Shown piece by piece: positions 34,367 through 43,904 of a stretch of DNA of 64,000 nucleotides (position 1 is the first letter of the stretch; each line of letters begins with the position of its first letter). The stretch spans positions 4,560,501 to 4,624,500 of the forward strand of contig NZ_CP136422.1 in the NCBI RefSeq assembly GCF_034355335.1, read 5' to 3'. Below the pieces are notes generated by a model. The model was not told the DNA's origin. It ran no database searches and saw only the letters and a program-made list of their open reading frames with translations. Source of the stretch: Blautia coccoides (lineage in GTDB: Bacteria; Bacillota; Clostridia; Lachnospirales; Lachnospiraceae). The translations under genes and the position numbers were made by a program.

Positions 34367-35296
34367 ATGAAGCTTCCAGACAATTCAGACCTGGATCTGA
34401 AGGAACAAAAAGACCACGGCACAGCCTCTTTTCCCTGCGGCCTTTACGAGATTTTTGAGGTCACGGACTGGGAAGGGGTAAAACACCACTGGCATGACGA
34501 GGTGGAAATCCTGTATTTTATGAAGGGAGAATTCCAACTGGACGTCAATATGGAGACTTACAAAATACAGGAGGAATGTTTCTATTTTATCAACGCAGGA
34601 GAGCTGCACTCCATCCATCCCCAATCGGTCTGTCTGGAATCTGCTGTGCTCTTCCATCCCCGCATTTTAAGCTTTGACAACTACGATATTGCCCAAAGCC
34701 GCATCCTCCAGCCCCTTTTAAAGAAAAAACTGTTTTTCCCCCTGCGCCTCACTGCAAAAGACGCGGCTTTTTCTGCTGTCAAAAAAGAATACCTGGATAT
34801 TGTAAACGTATTTTATCAAAACGGTTCCTACCTTTCCAAAGAAGGACAGACCGTGACGGAAGACCTGCCCTCCCAGCTCTTTATCCGGGCCGGCCTTTTA
34901 AAGATCCTGGGCATCCTGTCAGGTGAGGGGCTTCTGACCACCCAGGAAAAGACGGATGACTACCGCGTGGAGATCATAAAAAATTCTCTTGCCTACATCC
35001 ATGAACATTACCAGGAAAAATTCTATATCCGGGACCTGGCACAACAGGCAGGCATGAACGAACAGTATTTCTGCCGTTTTTTCAAAAAAGCCATTGGGAG
35101 GACCCCCATCACATACATCAATGAATACCGCATCGGCCATGCCATCACCCTGCTTCAGGATACGGAGCTTCCCGTTATGGATATCTGTCTGGACTGCGGC
35201 TTCAACAACCTGGGGAACTTTCTGCGGGAGTTCCGCAAGAAGACAGGTGCCACCCCTTTACAGTACAGAAAATCTTTCCGCAGCAAAAAGTCATAA
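34367..35296 (+). CDS. AraC-family regulator with cupin sensor domain
   Basis: 309 aa from ATG at 34367, preferred because AAAGGCGG precedes it at the right distance; an ATG at 34343 has no site. The N-terminal cupin-like domain (HHWHDEVEILYFMKGEFQL, FYFINAGELHSI) probably binds a sugar. The C-terminal double helix-turn-helix has IRDLAQQAGMNEQYFCRFFKKAIGRTPITYINEYRI and CLDCGFNNLGNFLREFRKKTGATPLQYR. Divergent to the GH3 gene and upstream of the GH13 gene, so it likely controls one or both. Confidence 0.92.
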   Translation: MKLPDNSDLDLKEQKDHGTASFPCGLYEIFEVTDWEGVKHHWHDEVEILYFMKGEFQLDVNMETYKIQEECFYFINAGELHSIHPQSVCLESAVLFHPRILSFDNYDIAQSRILQPLLKKKLFFPLRLTAKDAAFSAVKKEYLDIVNVFYQNGSYLSKEGQTVTEDLPSQLFIRAGLLKILGILSGEGLLTTQEKTDDYRVEIIKNSLAYIHEHYQEKFYIRDLAQQAGMNEQYFCRFFKKAIGRTPITYINEYRIGHAITLLQDTELPVMDICLDCGFNNLGNFLREFRKKTGATPLQYRKSFRSKKS

Positions 35297-35419
35297 TATC
35301 GTAGTTTTTAATCAGATATTCGTAAGACAAACCGTGTCAAAAGTCAGTATAATTATCCTCGTCAGCCGGCAATAGACTGCCGCATATTAATCAAACGATC
35401 AGACGGAGGTATATATAAC

Positions 35420-37093
35420 ATGCAAAGAAAATGGTGGCATGGTAAAGTAGCATATCAGATTTATCCAAAAAGTTTTTATGATTCCAACGGAGACGGCATC
35501 GGTGATTTGCCGGGTATCATCAGCAAACTGGACTATTTAAAAGATTTGGGTGTGGACATTATATGGATCTCTCCCATTTATGCATCTCCTTTTGCAGACC
35601 AGGGTTACGATATCTCGGATTACTATAAGATCGATCCGTCCTTCGGCACCATGGAAGATATGGACCGCCTGCTGAAAGAGGCAGAAGACCGCGGTATGTA
35701 TATCCTCATGGATCTGGTGGTAAACCACTGTTCCGACGAACACCAATGGTTTGAAAAAGCCTGCGCGGACCCTGATGGGGAATACGGCAATTTCTTTTAC
35801 ATAGAGGACAGAAAGGAAGGAGAACTTCCCTGCAACTGGAGAAGCTACTTCGGCGGCTCCGTATGGGAACCCCTTCCCGGACATCCTGACAAGCAGTACA
35901 TGCACCTGTTCCACAAAAAACAACCTGACCTGAACTGGGAAAACAAAGCTGTCAGGGAGGAAGTTTACAAGAACATCAACTGGTGGCTGGACAAGGGACT
36001 TGGAGGTTTCCGGATCGATGCCATCATCAACATCAAGAAAAAGCTTCCATATAAAGATTACCCGGTTGACCGTGCAGACGGCCTGAGTCTCATTGACCAC
36101 ATGCTGGAAGATGCCACAGGCGTAGGTGAATTCCTGGGTGAAATGCGTGACCGCACCTTCAAACCTCACGATGCGTTTACGGTCGGTGAAGTGTTCAATG
36201 AAAAAGAAGAGGAAATCCCTGATTTTATCGGTGACAATGGCTACTTTTCCTCCATGTTTGACTTTGCCCAGACTTCTTTCGGAAAAAGTGAAAAAGGATG
36301 GTACGACTGTAAACAAATCACGCCAGACGACTATAAGAGATGCTGCTTCCATTCCCAGAAACGCGTAGGGGATATAGGATTTTTATCAAACATCATTGAA
36401 AATCATGACGAACCCCGCGGCGTCAGCTACTACATCCCGGAGGGCGACTGCTGTGATACCAGTAAAAAAATGCTGGCTGCCCTGTATTTCATGCTGAAGG
36501 GGCTTCCATTCATCTATCAGGGACAGGAAATCGGTATGGAAAACCTGGGTGTGATCCCGCTAGAGGAAGTGGATGACATCAGCGCCCTTGACCAGTACCA
36601 TGTAGCATTAGAAGCCGGATTTTCTGAGGAGGAGGCTCTGAAGATCATGGCAACCTACAACCGCGACAACGCCAGATCCCCCATGCAGTGGAACAGCTCA
36701 AAAAACGCAGGCTTCTCTACCGGAAAACCATGGCTCATACTCAACTCCAATTACACCAGGATCAATGTTGAGTCCCAGATACATGATGAAAACTCCGTAT
36801 ATTCTTTCTATAAAGCGCTGATCGCTCTTAGAAAAAATCCTGAATATCAGGAGACTGTGGTATATGGCGAACTGGTTCCTTATCTTGAAGAGCGCCACAA
36901 TCTTATGTCTTATTTCCGTAAAGGCCATAAGAACCTGCTTGTGATCGGCAATTATCAGAACGAGGAGCAGACCATAGAATTGCCTGCTGCCTGCAAAAAG
37001 GTCCTGATCAACAACTATCCTGACTTAAACCTTGCAGACAATGTAATCACCCTGCACGGCTATCAGGCAATCGTACTGGAATTGGAGAAATAG
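35420..37093 (+). CDS. GH13 alpha-glucosidase (oligo-1,6-glucosidase-type)
   Basis: 557-aa cytoplasmic alpha-glucosidase with the family's full length. Conserved regions: DLVVNHCSDEH, GFRIDAI with nucleophile Asp200, TVGEVF with acid/base Glu257, and IIENHDEPR. The residue after the nucleophile is Ala. In this subfamily Val there goes with 1,6-linkage use, while Ala or Thr goes with 1,4-linkages, so maltose or maltodextrin ends may be preferred over isomaltose. It is followed by malQ, which fits maltodextrin breakdown. A TATAAT at 35348-35353 is a possible -10, with a weak -35. Confidence 0.92.
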   Translation: MQRKWWHGKVAYQIYPKSFYDSNGDGIGDLPGIISKLDYLKDLGVDIIWISPIYASPFADQGYDISDYYKIDPSFGTMEDMDRLLKEAEDRGMYILMDLVVNHCSDEHQWFEKACADPDGEYGNFFYIEDRKEGELPCNWRSYFGGSVWEPLPGHPDKQYMHLFHKKQPDLNWENKAVREEVYKNINWWLDKGLGGFRIDAIINIKKKLPYKDYPVDRADGLSLIDHMLEDATGVGEFLGEMRDRTFKPHDAFTVGEVFNEKEEEIPDFIGDNGYFSSMFDFAQTSFGKSEKGWYDCKQITPDDYKRCCFHSQKRVGDIGFLSNIIENHDEPRGVSYYIPEGDCCDTSKKMLAALYFMLKGLPFIYQGQEIGMENLGVIPLEEVDDISALDQYHVALEAGFSEEEALKIMATYNRDNARSPMQWNSSKNAGFSTGKPWLILNSNYTRINVESQIHDENSVYSFYKALIALRKNPEYQETVVYGELVPYLEERHNLMSYFRKGHKNLLVIGNYQNEEQTIELPAACKKVLINNYPDLNLADNVITLHGYQAIVLELEK

Positions 37094-37150
37094 GTTTCCA
37101 TTTCCGCTCCATCTATGATAAAATAACCCCATAAGCCTGAGCGGTAAAGC

Positions 37151-37195
37151 CATCCCGCCCGCCTGATGCTTCACGTATCAGATACGGGCGGGATG
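37151..37195 (+). terminator. Intercistronic hairpin between GH13 and malQ
   Basis: CATCCCGCCCG/CGGGCGGGATG stem, extended by an inner CTGAT/ATCAG. No T tract follows, so it may be an mRNA stabiliser or partial terminator rather than a full stop. Confidence 0.5.
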
Positions 37196-37246
37196 CCTAT
37201 GTCAGAAACAGCCGCCGGTATTGAATAGAATCAGGGGGTTTTACCT

Positions 37247-38734
37247 ATGAGAGAAAGCGGAATCTTACTTCCCATATCCAGCCTTCCGTCAGACTTCGGA
37301 ATCGGCTGTTTTTCAAAAGAAGCCTATACATTTGTGGACCAGCTGGCAGCTGCCGGACAAAAATACTGGCAGATCCTGCCCCTTGGCCCCACAAGCTACG
37401 GCGATTCTCCTTATCAGTCCTTTTCCACCTATGCGGGCAATCCGTATTTCATTGACTTGGAGGTCTTGATCCGCCAGGGTGTACTGTCACAGGAAGAGTG
37501 TGATACTGCCGACTTCGGAACGAATCCGCGGGCCGTGGACTACGGCAGGATATACAAAGCCCGTTTCAAGCTTCTCCGCATGGCATATGAGCGAAGCGAT
37601 ATCACACAGAATCAGGATTTCCTAGCTTTTTGCTCCGAAAATTCCTGGTGGTTGGAGGATTATGCCCTCTTCATGGCAGTGAAGAATTTCTTTGAAGACC
37701 AGTGCTGGGACAAATGGCCGGAGGATATCAGAAAGCGATATGGATTTGCTCTGGACTATTACAGGGAAAAATTGTATTTTGATATTGAATTCTATAAATA
37801 TATGCAGTTCCAGTTCACATGCCAGTGGCAGAAGCTGAAGTCCTACGCAAACCGGAAGGGAATCCGGGTCATCGGAGATATTCCCATCTATGTTGCCTAT
37901 GACAGCGCAGATACCTGGGCCCATCCCGAACTCTTCCAACTGGACAACGACAACGTGCCCACAGCGGTAGCGGGCTGCCCGCCGGATGGTTTTGCCGCGG
38001 ACGGACAGCTCTGGGGCAATCCTCTTTACCGCTGGGATCATCACCGGAACACAGGTTTTGCCTGGTGGATGGAGCGACTTTCCTACACCTTCCGTCTCTA
38101 TGATGTGGTCCGGATCGACCACTTCCGGGGATTTGATGAGTATTTCTCCATTCCTTACGGGGATACCACAGCCTGGAACGGACACTGGGAAAAAGGCCCC
38201 GGAATTGAGATTTTTAACAGGATGAAGGAAGTCCTGGGCTGGAGAGATGTGATCGCGGAGGATCTTGGTTATGTGACGGACTCTGTGCGCCATATGGTAT
38301 GGGAAAGCGGGTTCCCCGGCATGAAGGTCTTTGAGTTTGCCTTTGACACAAGGGACACCGGCTGTGCCAGCGACTACCTGCCCCACAATTATCCTGTCAA
38401 TTCTGTGGTCTACACAGGAACCCATGACAATGCCACATTAAACGGATGGTACCAGGATATTTCAGAGAAGGAAAAGGAGATGCTGCGGGATTACCTCCAC
38501 GACTACACCACTGCGGACCGAAGTCTTTACTGGGAGGTCATCTGCCGTGTAATGGGAAGCTGCGCACGCCTGTGCATCATTCCTATGCAGGATTATCTGG
38601 GTCTCGGCAATGACTGCCGCATGAACACCCCGTCTACTTTGGGTGAAAACTGGAAGTGGCGGCTTCTGCCTGGTGAATTTTCACAAGATTTACAGAACAA
38701 GATACAGAAAATAACAAGAATTTATGAGAGGTAA
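37247..38734 (+). CDS. malQ: 4-alpha-glucanotransferase (amylomaltase, GH77)
   Basis: Transfers maltodextrin segments between chains. 495 aa with SSLPSDFGIGCFSKEAYTFVD at the N terminus, YQSFSTYAGNP, nucleophile Asp in VVRIDHFRGFDEY, acid/base Glu in IAEDLGYVT and the third acid in TGTHDNATLNGWY. Length is typical of bacterial MalQ. AGGGGG precedes the start. It lies after the GH13 gene and 6 bp before the acetyltransferase gene. Confidence 0.96.
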   Translation: MRESGILLPISSLPSDFGIGCFSKEAYTFVDQLAAAGQKYWQILPLGPTSYGDSPYQSFSTYAGNPYFIDLEVLIRQGVLSQEECDTADFGTNPRAVDYGRIYKARFKLLRMAYERSDITQNQDFLAFCSENSWWLEDYALFMAVKNFFEDQCWDKWPEDIRKRYGFALDYYREKLYFDIEFYKYMQFQFTCQWQKLKSYANRKGIRVIGDIPIYVAYDSADTWAHPELFQLDNDNVPTAVAGCPPDGFAADGQLWGNPLYRWDHHRNTGFAWWMERLSYTFRLYDVVRIDHFRGFDEYFSIPYGDTTAWNGHWEKGPGIEIFNRMKEVLGWRDVIAEDLGYVTDSVRHMVWESGFPGMKVFEFAFDTRDTGCASDYLPHNYPVNSVVYTGTHDNATLNGWYQDISEKEKEMLRDYLHDYTTADRSLYWEVICRVMGSCARLCIIPMQDYLGLGNDCRMNTPSTLGENWKWRLLPGEFSQDLQNKIQKITRIYER

Positions 38735-38740
38735 CAGATC

Positions 38741-39373
38741 ATGACACAAAAAGAACGTATGCTGAAAGAAATGCTCTATTACCCGGCAGATACTGTGCTT
38801 GCCGGGGAACGTGCAAAGGCGAAAGAGCTTTGCTTTGATTTTAACCAGTGCCGCCCTTCCCACGGAGAAAAGAGAGTTGCCATTTTAAAGGAACTGCTGG
38901 GAAAGACCGGCCAAAATGTATGGATGGAACAGCCCATCTACTTTGATTACGGCTGCAACACAGAAGTGGGAGAAAACTTCTTCGCAAATGCCAACTGCGT
39001 TATTTTAGATGTTGCAAAAGTAACCATTGGAAAAAATGTTATGTTTGCTCCCAATGTCTCCCTCTACACCGCCGGCCATCCCCTTCACCCGGAAACCAGA
39101 AATTCCGGCTGGGAATACGGCATCGGGATATCCATCGGCGATAATGTATGGGTAGGGGGCAATGTGGTCATCAACCCGGGCGTACACATCGGAAACAATG
39201 TGGTGATCGGCTCCGGAAGTGTTGTCACAAAGGATATCCCCGACAACTGCGTCGCTGTGGGAAACCCGGCCAGAGTCATCAAAGAGATCACGGATGAGGA
39301 TAAAAAATATTATTTTAAAGACCGCCTCTTTGAGACCGGCGGAGAGATCACAGATGGATCTCAAACACCGTGA
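38741..39373 (+). CDS. maa: Maltose O-acetyltransferase-type sugar acetyltransferase
   Basis: 210 aa, left-handed beta-helix acyltransferase of the LacA/Maa group. It opens with the Mac domain (MLYYPADTVLAGERAKAKEL) and has hexapeptide repeats (IGKNVMFAPNVSLYTAGHPL, IGDNVWVGGNVVINPGVHIG). The catalytic His lies in TAGHPLHPE. It probably acetylates non-metabolisable sugars for detoxification. It is the last gene of the maltodextrin set; its 3' end overlaps the convergent phosphoesterase gene by 26 bp. Confidence 0.92.
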   Translation: MTQKERMLKEMLYYPADTVLAGERAKAKELCFDFNQCRPSHGEKRVAILKELLGKTGQNVWMEQPIYFDYGCNTEVGENFFANANCVILDVAKVTIGKNVMFAPNVSLYTAGHPLHPETRNSGWEYGIGISIGDNVWVGGNVVINPGVHIGNNVVIGSGSVVTKDIPDNCVAVGNPARVIKEITDEDKKYYFKDRLFETGGEITDGSQTP

Positions 39374-40199
39374 TCTCTGGGACTACACCAAAACGGGCGG
39401 AAATATGGGTAGTCCCAAGCCCGGTATTCACATACAGCTTCTGCGTTCCCTTCTCTCCTACCTGATACATTCCGCCGCTGTATCGGGAGGAAAGGGAGGT
39501 TGCCGCCACTGCTCTCTCATTTACAAAGGGCAGAAACGGAATCCTTATCTGCCCCCCATGGCTGTGTCCGCTCAGTATCAGCGGATGGCCGGTGTCCCAA
39601 AACTCCTGGACACTGTCCGGCTCATGCGTCAGAAGTATCTTAAAATCCACGGCTTTTGCTTCGGCAATATCCGGCATCAGCGGCTGCCCCAGCAGGGAAT
39701 CATCCAAGCCTGTAAACAGTATTTTTTTCCCATTCTCCATGGTAATGGACATATTCTCATTTTTGAGTAATGTAAATCCTGAAAGTTCCATGATCTCCTG
39801 ATATTTCCTCACCGCACCGCCGCCATAGTCCCGATTTCCCCATATGGCGATCTTTCCATATTCCCCATGCAGTTTTTTTAATGCAGAAATAACGTGGCTG
39901 TCATCGCTGTACTTGGCATAGTTATCATATAAATCTCCTGTAAAGACAACAAAATCCGGTGACTGCCGGTTGACCCTATCCACTACTTTTTCCAGATTTT
40001 TGTAAGTGTAGTCTTCCTTTATATGAATATCTGATATCTGAATGATCTTTACAGATACTGAACCGCTTCCCCCTTCATTTATGGCAAAGGTATTCGTGGT
40101 TATCCGAAACGGTTCTATCTTAAACGCATAAAAAATACAGCCTGCTGTCAGTAGAAATAACAAACAAACGGCCAACAACAGCCTTTTCAATATTCTCAT
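39348..40199 (-). CDS. Metallophosphoesterase (YkuE/YaeI-like)
   Basis: 283 aa with one N-terminal membrane helix (about 5-27) and a calcineurin-type domain: QISDIHI, FTGDLYDN, WGNRDYGG, LLTHEPD and SGHSHGGQIRIP supply the bimetal ligands. Relatives include lipid-linked or cell-wall phosphodiesterases; the substrate here is unknown. Convergent with the acetyltransferase gene; both stops are overlapped, so neither has room for its own terminator. Confidence 0.9.
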   Translation of the reverse strand: MRILKRLLLAVCLLFLLTAGCIFYAFKIEPFRITTNTFAINEGGSGSVSVKIIQISDIHIKEDYTYKNLEKVVDRVNRQSPDFVVFTGDLYDNYAKYSDDSHVISALKKLHGEYGKIAIWGNRDYGGGAVRKYQEIMELSGFTLLKNENMSITMENGKKILFTGLDDSLLGQPLMPDIAEAKAVDFKILLTHEPDSVQEFWDTGHPLILSGHSHGGQIRIPFLPFVNERAVAATSLSSRYSGGMYQVGEKGTQKLYVNTGLGTTHISARFGVVPEITVFEIHL

Positions 40200-40278
40200 G
40201 ATTCTTAGTAATTCCTTTCTCTCAGACTATCCTGTTAAAGGATAAAAAGAGTTGTGGCAGCCATGCTGCAAAAAGCTG

Positions 40279-41328
40279 TTATGCTTTGACCGCCCAGCGC
40301 ATTTTTGTGGACCTTGCCCGGGGATTTCTTCTGCACTCTTCTGCGGACGGCCGTATGACTTCTGTGGATACTTCCCTGTATATTCCGGCTCTACAAAGCT
40401 GCTTAAAGGATTTTTTCACAAGTCTGTCTTCCCCTGAATGGAAAGTCAAGATTGCTGCGCGTCCGCCCTCTTTCAAAACATCAGGGAGCTTTTCCAGAAA
40501 AGCTTCCAGCACTTCAAACTCACTGTTCACATCTATTCTGAGAGCCTGAAAGGTTCTCTGGCAGGATTTCTTCACAACCTCCTCCCGCTCCTTCTCCGGT
40601 ACTCGTATAAGTGCTTTCTCAATGACCCTGCGAAGCTGTGTGGTGGTGGACACCTCATTTCCTTTTTTTAATTCCTGCATAACGGCTCTTGAGATCTCCT
40701 TTGCAAAAGGCTCATCGGAATTCTCTGCGAGCATTCCCTCCAACTCCTCCTGAGACACCTCTTTCAAACGCTGTGCCGCGGAAACACCCTTTTGGGGATT
40801 CAGCCTTAAATCCAAAGGCCCGTCCGTTTTATAAGAAAATCCCCGGTCCGGGTTGTCTATCTGCATAGAAGAAACACCCAGGTCTGCCAAAACAAAATCA
40901 AATCTTCCGTTCTGTTCTGCCACCTGGTCAATATCCGCAAAGTTTTTCTGTATGATGGTGAGGATCTCAGGACCGTACCCTTTTTTCTGCAGCCGTTCTC
41001 TCGTCTTTTCCATCTCAATGGGGTCCACATCCAGGGCATAAATATGGCCTTCCCCCTGCAGGCATTTCAGCATTTCCGATGTATGCCCGCCGTATCCAAG
41101 GGTTGCGTCCAGGCCTGTCTGACCCGGCTGTATCTGCAGAAAATCCATGATTTCCTTTACCATAATGGAGATATGCATTCCTGCAGGCGTACTGCCCTTT
41201 TCAATGACCTTCCGGATGGTATCTGCGTATTTTTCAGGCTGCAGTTCCTTATATTTTTCTTGATAATTTCTGGGATGCGTGCCTTTGTAGCGGACACGGC
41301 GCTTATGCTGTTGTTCTTTCTTTTCCAT
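40279..41328 (-). CDS. rsmH: 16S rRNA (cytosine1402-N4)-methyltransferase
   Basis: S-adenosylmethionine-dependent rRNA methylase. 349 aa from ATG at 41328, with AAAGGAG 8 nt upstream; the open frame extends to 41490 but without homology or a binding site. Motifs: HISIMVKEIMDFL, DATLGYGGHTSEML (AdoMet site), DFVLADLGVSSMQID, GFSYKTDGPLDLR and ILTFHSGEDRLVK. A ~50-residue basic N-terminal extension is present. It lies outside the usual mraZ-rsmH-ftsL cluster, so it could be a displaced or second copy. Confidence 0.93.
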   Translation of the reverse strand: MEKKEQQHKRRVRYKGTHPRNYQEKYKELQPEKYADTIRKVIEKGSTPAGMHISIMVKEIMDFLQIQPGQTGLDATLGYGGHTSEMLKCLQGEGHIYALDVDPIEMEKTRERLQKKGYGPEILTIIQKNFADIDQVAEQNGRFDFVLADLGVSSMQIDNPDRGFSYKTDGPLDLRLNPQKGVSAAQRLKEVSQEELEGMLAENSDEPFAKEISRAVMQELKKGNEVSTTTQLRRVIEKALIRVPEKEREEVVKKSCQRTFQALRIDVNSEFEVLEAFLEKLPDVLKEGGRAAILTFHSGEDRLVKKSFKQLCRAGIYREVSTEVIRPSAEECRRNPRARSTKMRWAVKA

Positions 41329-41342
41329 TGCTGCTGCTCCTT

Positions 41343-42419
41343 TTATTCTGTCCAACTGTGGCTCTGAGTCCTGATACTTTCCCCTGACCTGACAGCGCTT
41401 CTTATCATGCAGTCCAGATACTGATCCTGGCAGCCCTCCTCCAGGGAATAAAAGCTCTCGCCGCCGCATACATACTGGTGCATTTTCCATACTGCATCTG
41501 CCACGGCAGTCTCCTCATCACTGAGTCTCGGCCTTCCGAACGGATTGTGATACAGCCATTCTCCTGCTGCCTGTATGCCATCTATAGCAGGGGCACCCAG
41601 CCCCTCGTCTATTCCGGAACCGCTTCTTGTCATTTGGTATTCCACCGGGGTTTTGTGATCCTTCAGACAGCGGATGGTATTGTTTTCTATCTCTCCCCTC
41701 TCACCGCGGATCAGCACTCTGCTGCCCCGGATTTTCGAGAAGTATTGTTCCTCCGTGAAATCAAACACACCCCATTTGCCGCCAAAATCAAGCACCGCAA
41801 ACTGCTGTCTGTCCCGGATGATCCGCTCTTTGTCCGGATATCCGGCGCGTCCCGGGCCTTCCACAATGGGATTTACAAATTCCCACGCCCTGATCTCACA
41901 GTTCTCGAATCCCACATCCAGATATTTTCTGAGAAGGCTGACACCGTGATATCCATGGCCCACGGAAACCTGCGCCTGTGTCACACTGCCGATCCTCCCC
42001 GATCCAATGGCCGCCAGCCTTGCCATATGGGCCGGCCGCAGCCAATACTGCTCTGCAAACTGAACCTTGGACGGTTCTTTGATCCTGTGATAATATTCTT
42101 CAATGGCGTCCACATGCTCCAGCGCAAAGGTCTCACTGAGCACATAGAACCCCAGCCCGGAAGCCTTTTCCAGCATCACTGGCATGACATCCGGTGAGAG
42201 GCACAGGACCACAAATTCCACCTCTTCCCTGCACTTGGCAAGCGCGTCCAAATCAGGAAGGACCTTAACGCCCCACTGCTGCTCCAGCCGTTTTGCCTTT
42301 TCCGGATTCCGCTCCACCACAATGCTCACCTTGAAAAATTCCGGAAGCTCTTTTGCCGCTCTCAGAAAAAATTCAGCCCGCCATCCAGCGCCCACAATCC
42401 CAAATACCGCTCTTCTCAT
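41343..42419 (-). CDS. Gfo/Idh/MocA-family oxidoreductase
   Basis: 358 aa. N-terminal Rossmann domain starts RRAVFGIVGAGWRAEFFLRA (GxGxxx), with VVERNPEKAKRLEQQWGVK and an ETFALEH segment in place of the usual EKP motif. The C-terminal substrate domain contains FAEQYWLRPAHMARLAAIGSGRIG. Probably reduces or oxidises a sugar or inositol-like compound. Lies 12 bp after the VOC-family gene. Confidence 0.87.
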   Translation of the reverse strand: MRRAVFGIVGAGWRAEFFLRAAKELPEFFKVSIVVERNPEKAKRLEQQWGVKVLPDLDALAKCREEVEFVVLCLSPDVMPVMLEKASGLGFYVLSETFALEHVDAIEEYYHRIKEPSKVQFAEQYWLRPAHMARLAAIGSGRIGSVTQAQVSVGHGYHGVSLLRKYLDVGFENCEIRAWEFVNPIVEGPGRAGYPDKERIIRDRQQFAVLDFGGKWGVFDFTEEQYFSKIRGSRVLIRGERGEIENNTIRCLKDHKTPVEYQMTRSGSGIDEGLGAPAIDGIQAAGEWLYHNPFGRPRLSDEETAVADAVWKMHQYVCGGESFYSLEEGCQDQYLDCMIRSAVRSGESIRTQSHSWTE

Positions 42420-42431
42420 ACTTTTCTCCTC

Positions 42432-42815
42432 CTACAGGATCTCACAGAATTCGATCCTTTCCCGGTTCGGTCCCTCAACGATAAAAAATTTAATTCCTTT
42501 CTCCCAGAAAGGAAGGCTGTTGATCCCGGGAGTCAGCATGGTATATCCCTCCTGTTTCATTTTCTCATACAGCTCTTCCACATGTTTTGTGTCAAGGGCA
42601 AAATGATCTACACTGCCGTCACGCTCCAGTGCGGCACCGTTTTCATATATCTCCAGTGTAAGATTTTCATATCTGAGGAAGGCCACAGTCTCTGCCCCGT
42701 TTTTCACCTGGTAAATATTTTCAAACCCCAGCTTTTCATAAAATTCCAGACTTTTTTTCAAGTCATTTGTAGGGATTCCAATATGCTGCAGTCCTGTTAC
42801 ATAATTTTTCATCAT
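42432..42815 (-). CDS. VOC-family (glyoxalase-like) protein
   Basis: 127 aa, one vicinal-oxygen-chelate module: LQHIGIPTNDLKKSLEFYEKLGFENIY, VDHFALDTKHVEELYEKMKQEG and FFIVEGPNRERIEFCE, giving His and Glu metal ligands. Substrate unknown. Its 270-bp upstream gap contains no other gene, only the hairpin at 43030-43063. Confidence 0.88.
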   Translation of the reverse strand: MMKNYVTGLQHIGIPTNDLKKSLEFYEKLGFENIYQVKNGAETVAFLRYENLTLEIYENGAALERDGSVDHFALDTKHVEELYEKMKQEGYTMLTPGINSLPFWEKGIKFFIVEGPNRERIEFCEIL

Positions 42816-43029
42816 ATGCGTTCTCCTTTACTTATGTGATAGTCTCATGGTTCACATTTACTATATATTGTTTGCTGTTTTATCTCCAAAGACGATGTAC
42901 GGGTGCTGAACGATCACTTTTATACTATCATAATTCAGGGAAACTGGCTATCAGAATTCCTCTGCCCATTATATGAAATTTTAATCATAGGGTTTGTTAT
43001 ATGCCTGATACGGCATAGAATTGTCAGAT

Positions 43030-43063
43030 AGGGATGCCGCGGACAAGTGACCGCAGCATCCCT
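43030..43063 (+). terminator. Hairpin with T-rich plus-strand tail
   Basis: AGGGATGC/GCATCCCT with an inner GCGG/CCGC, then TTTTAGATATTTTTT on the plus strand. It lies 23 bp past the stop of the minus-strand Rpn gene, for which it has little U tract, so its direction of action is uncertain. Confidence 0.5.
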
Positions 43064-43085
43064 TTTAGATATTTTTTAAGACTAT

Positions 43086-43904
43086 TCAGATCTTATCTAT
43101 TTCTTTCATAAAATCAGTAATAGACTCCGCACGTGCTGCCAGTTTCAGATATTTTGAAAGGGTATCCGTGTTCTGCTCATTCATGATCTTACTCCTGAGT
43201 TCCTCAGGCACAGAACCTGACTCCTGCAGAAGAAACAAGATGGATTCCGCTTTACCTTCTGCTCTGCCTTCCGTTCTGCCTTCCGCACGTTCATCTTTCA
43301 ACAGTTCTTCCAGCAACATAAACTTCTCCTCCATTTCACGGCTGCTTCTGACCTCTTCCATGGATTCCTGGATCTTCCTGATAAAACTGTCCTGATAATC
43401 CCTGTTACTGTCTGATGTGTCAGCCCTGACAAATTTAAGAAATTTAACAAGTTCTTCAGGCGTCTCTGCCTCATTATCCCCGCATGTACACAAAAAAATA
43501 GTCGTACTTCCGTCTGCAATGGATAATCCGGTCTCAGCGCAGATATTCTCAAAAGTATAGCGGTATTTTTTCTGCCCAAAGGGGTCAAAATCACAGATAA
43601 AAATCACATAGGCTGCAGGGAGTTCCCTGTAGTCCTCACCGGTCAGTAAAAGTTCCATATCCATTTGGCTGTGATAATATCTGGCCCTTTTGCCTATATG
43701 GGATTTTTTTGCCACCTGCATTTCCACATTATAGTGAGTCCTGTTTTCATCCCGGGCGATAATATCAAGCCGTATCCCCCGGTATTCCGGATGGTAGATC
43801 ATACTTTTTTCTTTGCTGATCTCCACCTTCTCGATGGGAAATCCCACTGCCATCTCCAGAAAATCACGGCAGATTTCCTCGTTCACCATAACTGCGCCAA
43901 ACAT
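43086..43904 (-). CDS. Rpn-type recombination-promoting nuclease (PD-(D/E)XK), start disrupted
   Basis: 272 aa from the first ATG after a stop. Family motifs: MVNEEICRDFLEMAVGFPIEKVEISKEKS, HPEYRGIRLDIIARDENRTHYNVEMQ (nuclease Asp...Glu-x-Gln), KRARYYHSQMD and VIFICDFDPFG. The C-terminal RAEGRTEGRAEGKAE repeat is typical. In frame upstream lie codons for NRKLAQLLFKDNF, the usual N-terminal region, but they are cut off by TAA at 43944-43946, two codons after the natural start (ATG at 43952, GGAGG before it). So the gene is likely a recent pseudogene or makes an N-terminally trimmed protein. Confidence 0.85.
   Translation of the reverse strand: MFGAVMVNEEICRDFLEMAVGFPIEKVEISKEKSMIYHPEYRGIRLDIIARDENRTHYNVEMQVAKKSHIGKRARYYHSQMDMELLLTGEDYRELPAAYVIFICDFDPFGQKKYRYTFENICAETGLSIADGSTTIFLCTCGDNEAETPEELVKFLKFVRADTSDSNRDYQDSFIRKIQESMEEVRSSREMEEKFMLLEELLKDERAEGRTEGRAEGKAESILFLLQESGSVPEELRSKIMNEQNTDTLSKYLKLAARAESITDFMKEIDKI

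Noticed and set aside
35537..36352. 271-aa minus-strand frame inside the GH13 gene
   Set aside because: Antisense shadow of a gene with all GH13 catalytic motifs.
40279..41490. Longer 403-aa form of RsmH
   Set aside because: The extra 54 residues overlap the Gfo/Idh gene, lack homology and have no ribosome site; ATG at 41328 has AAAGGAG.
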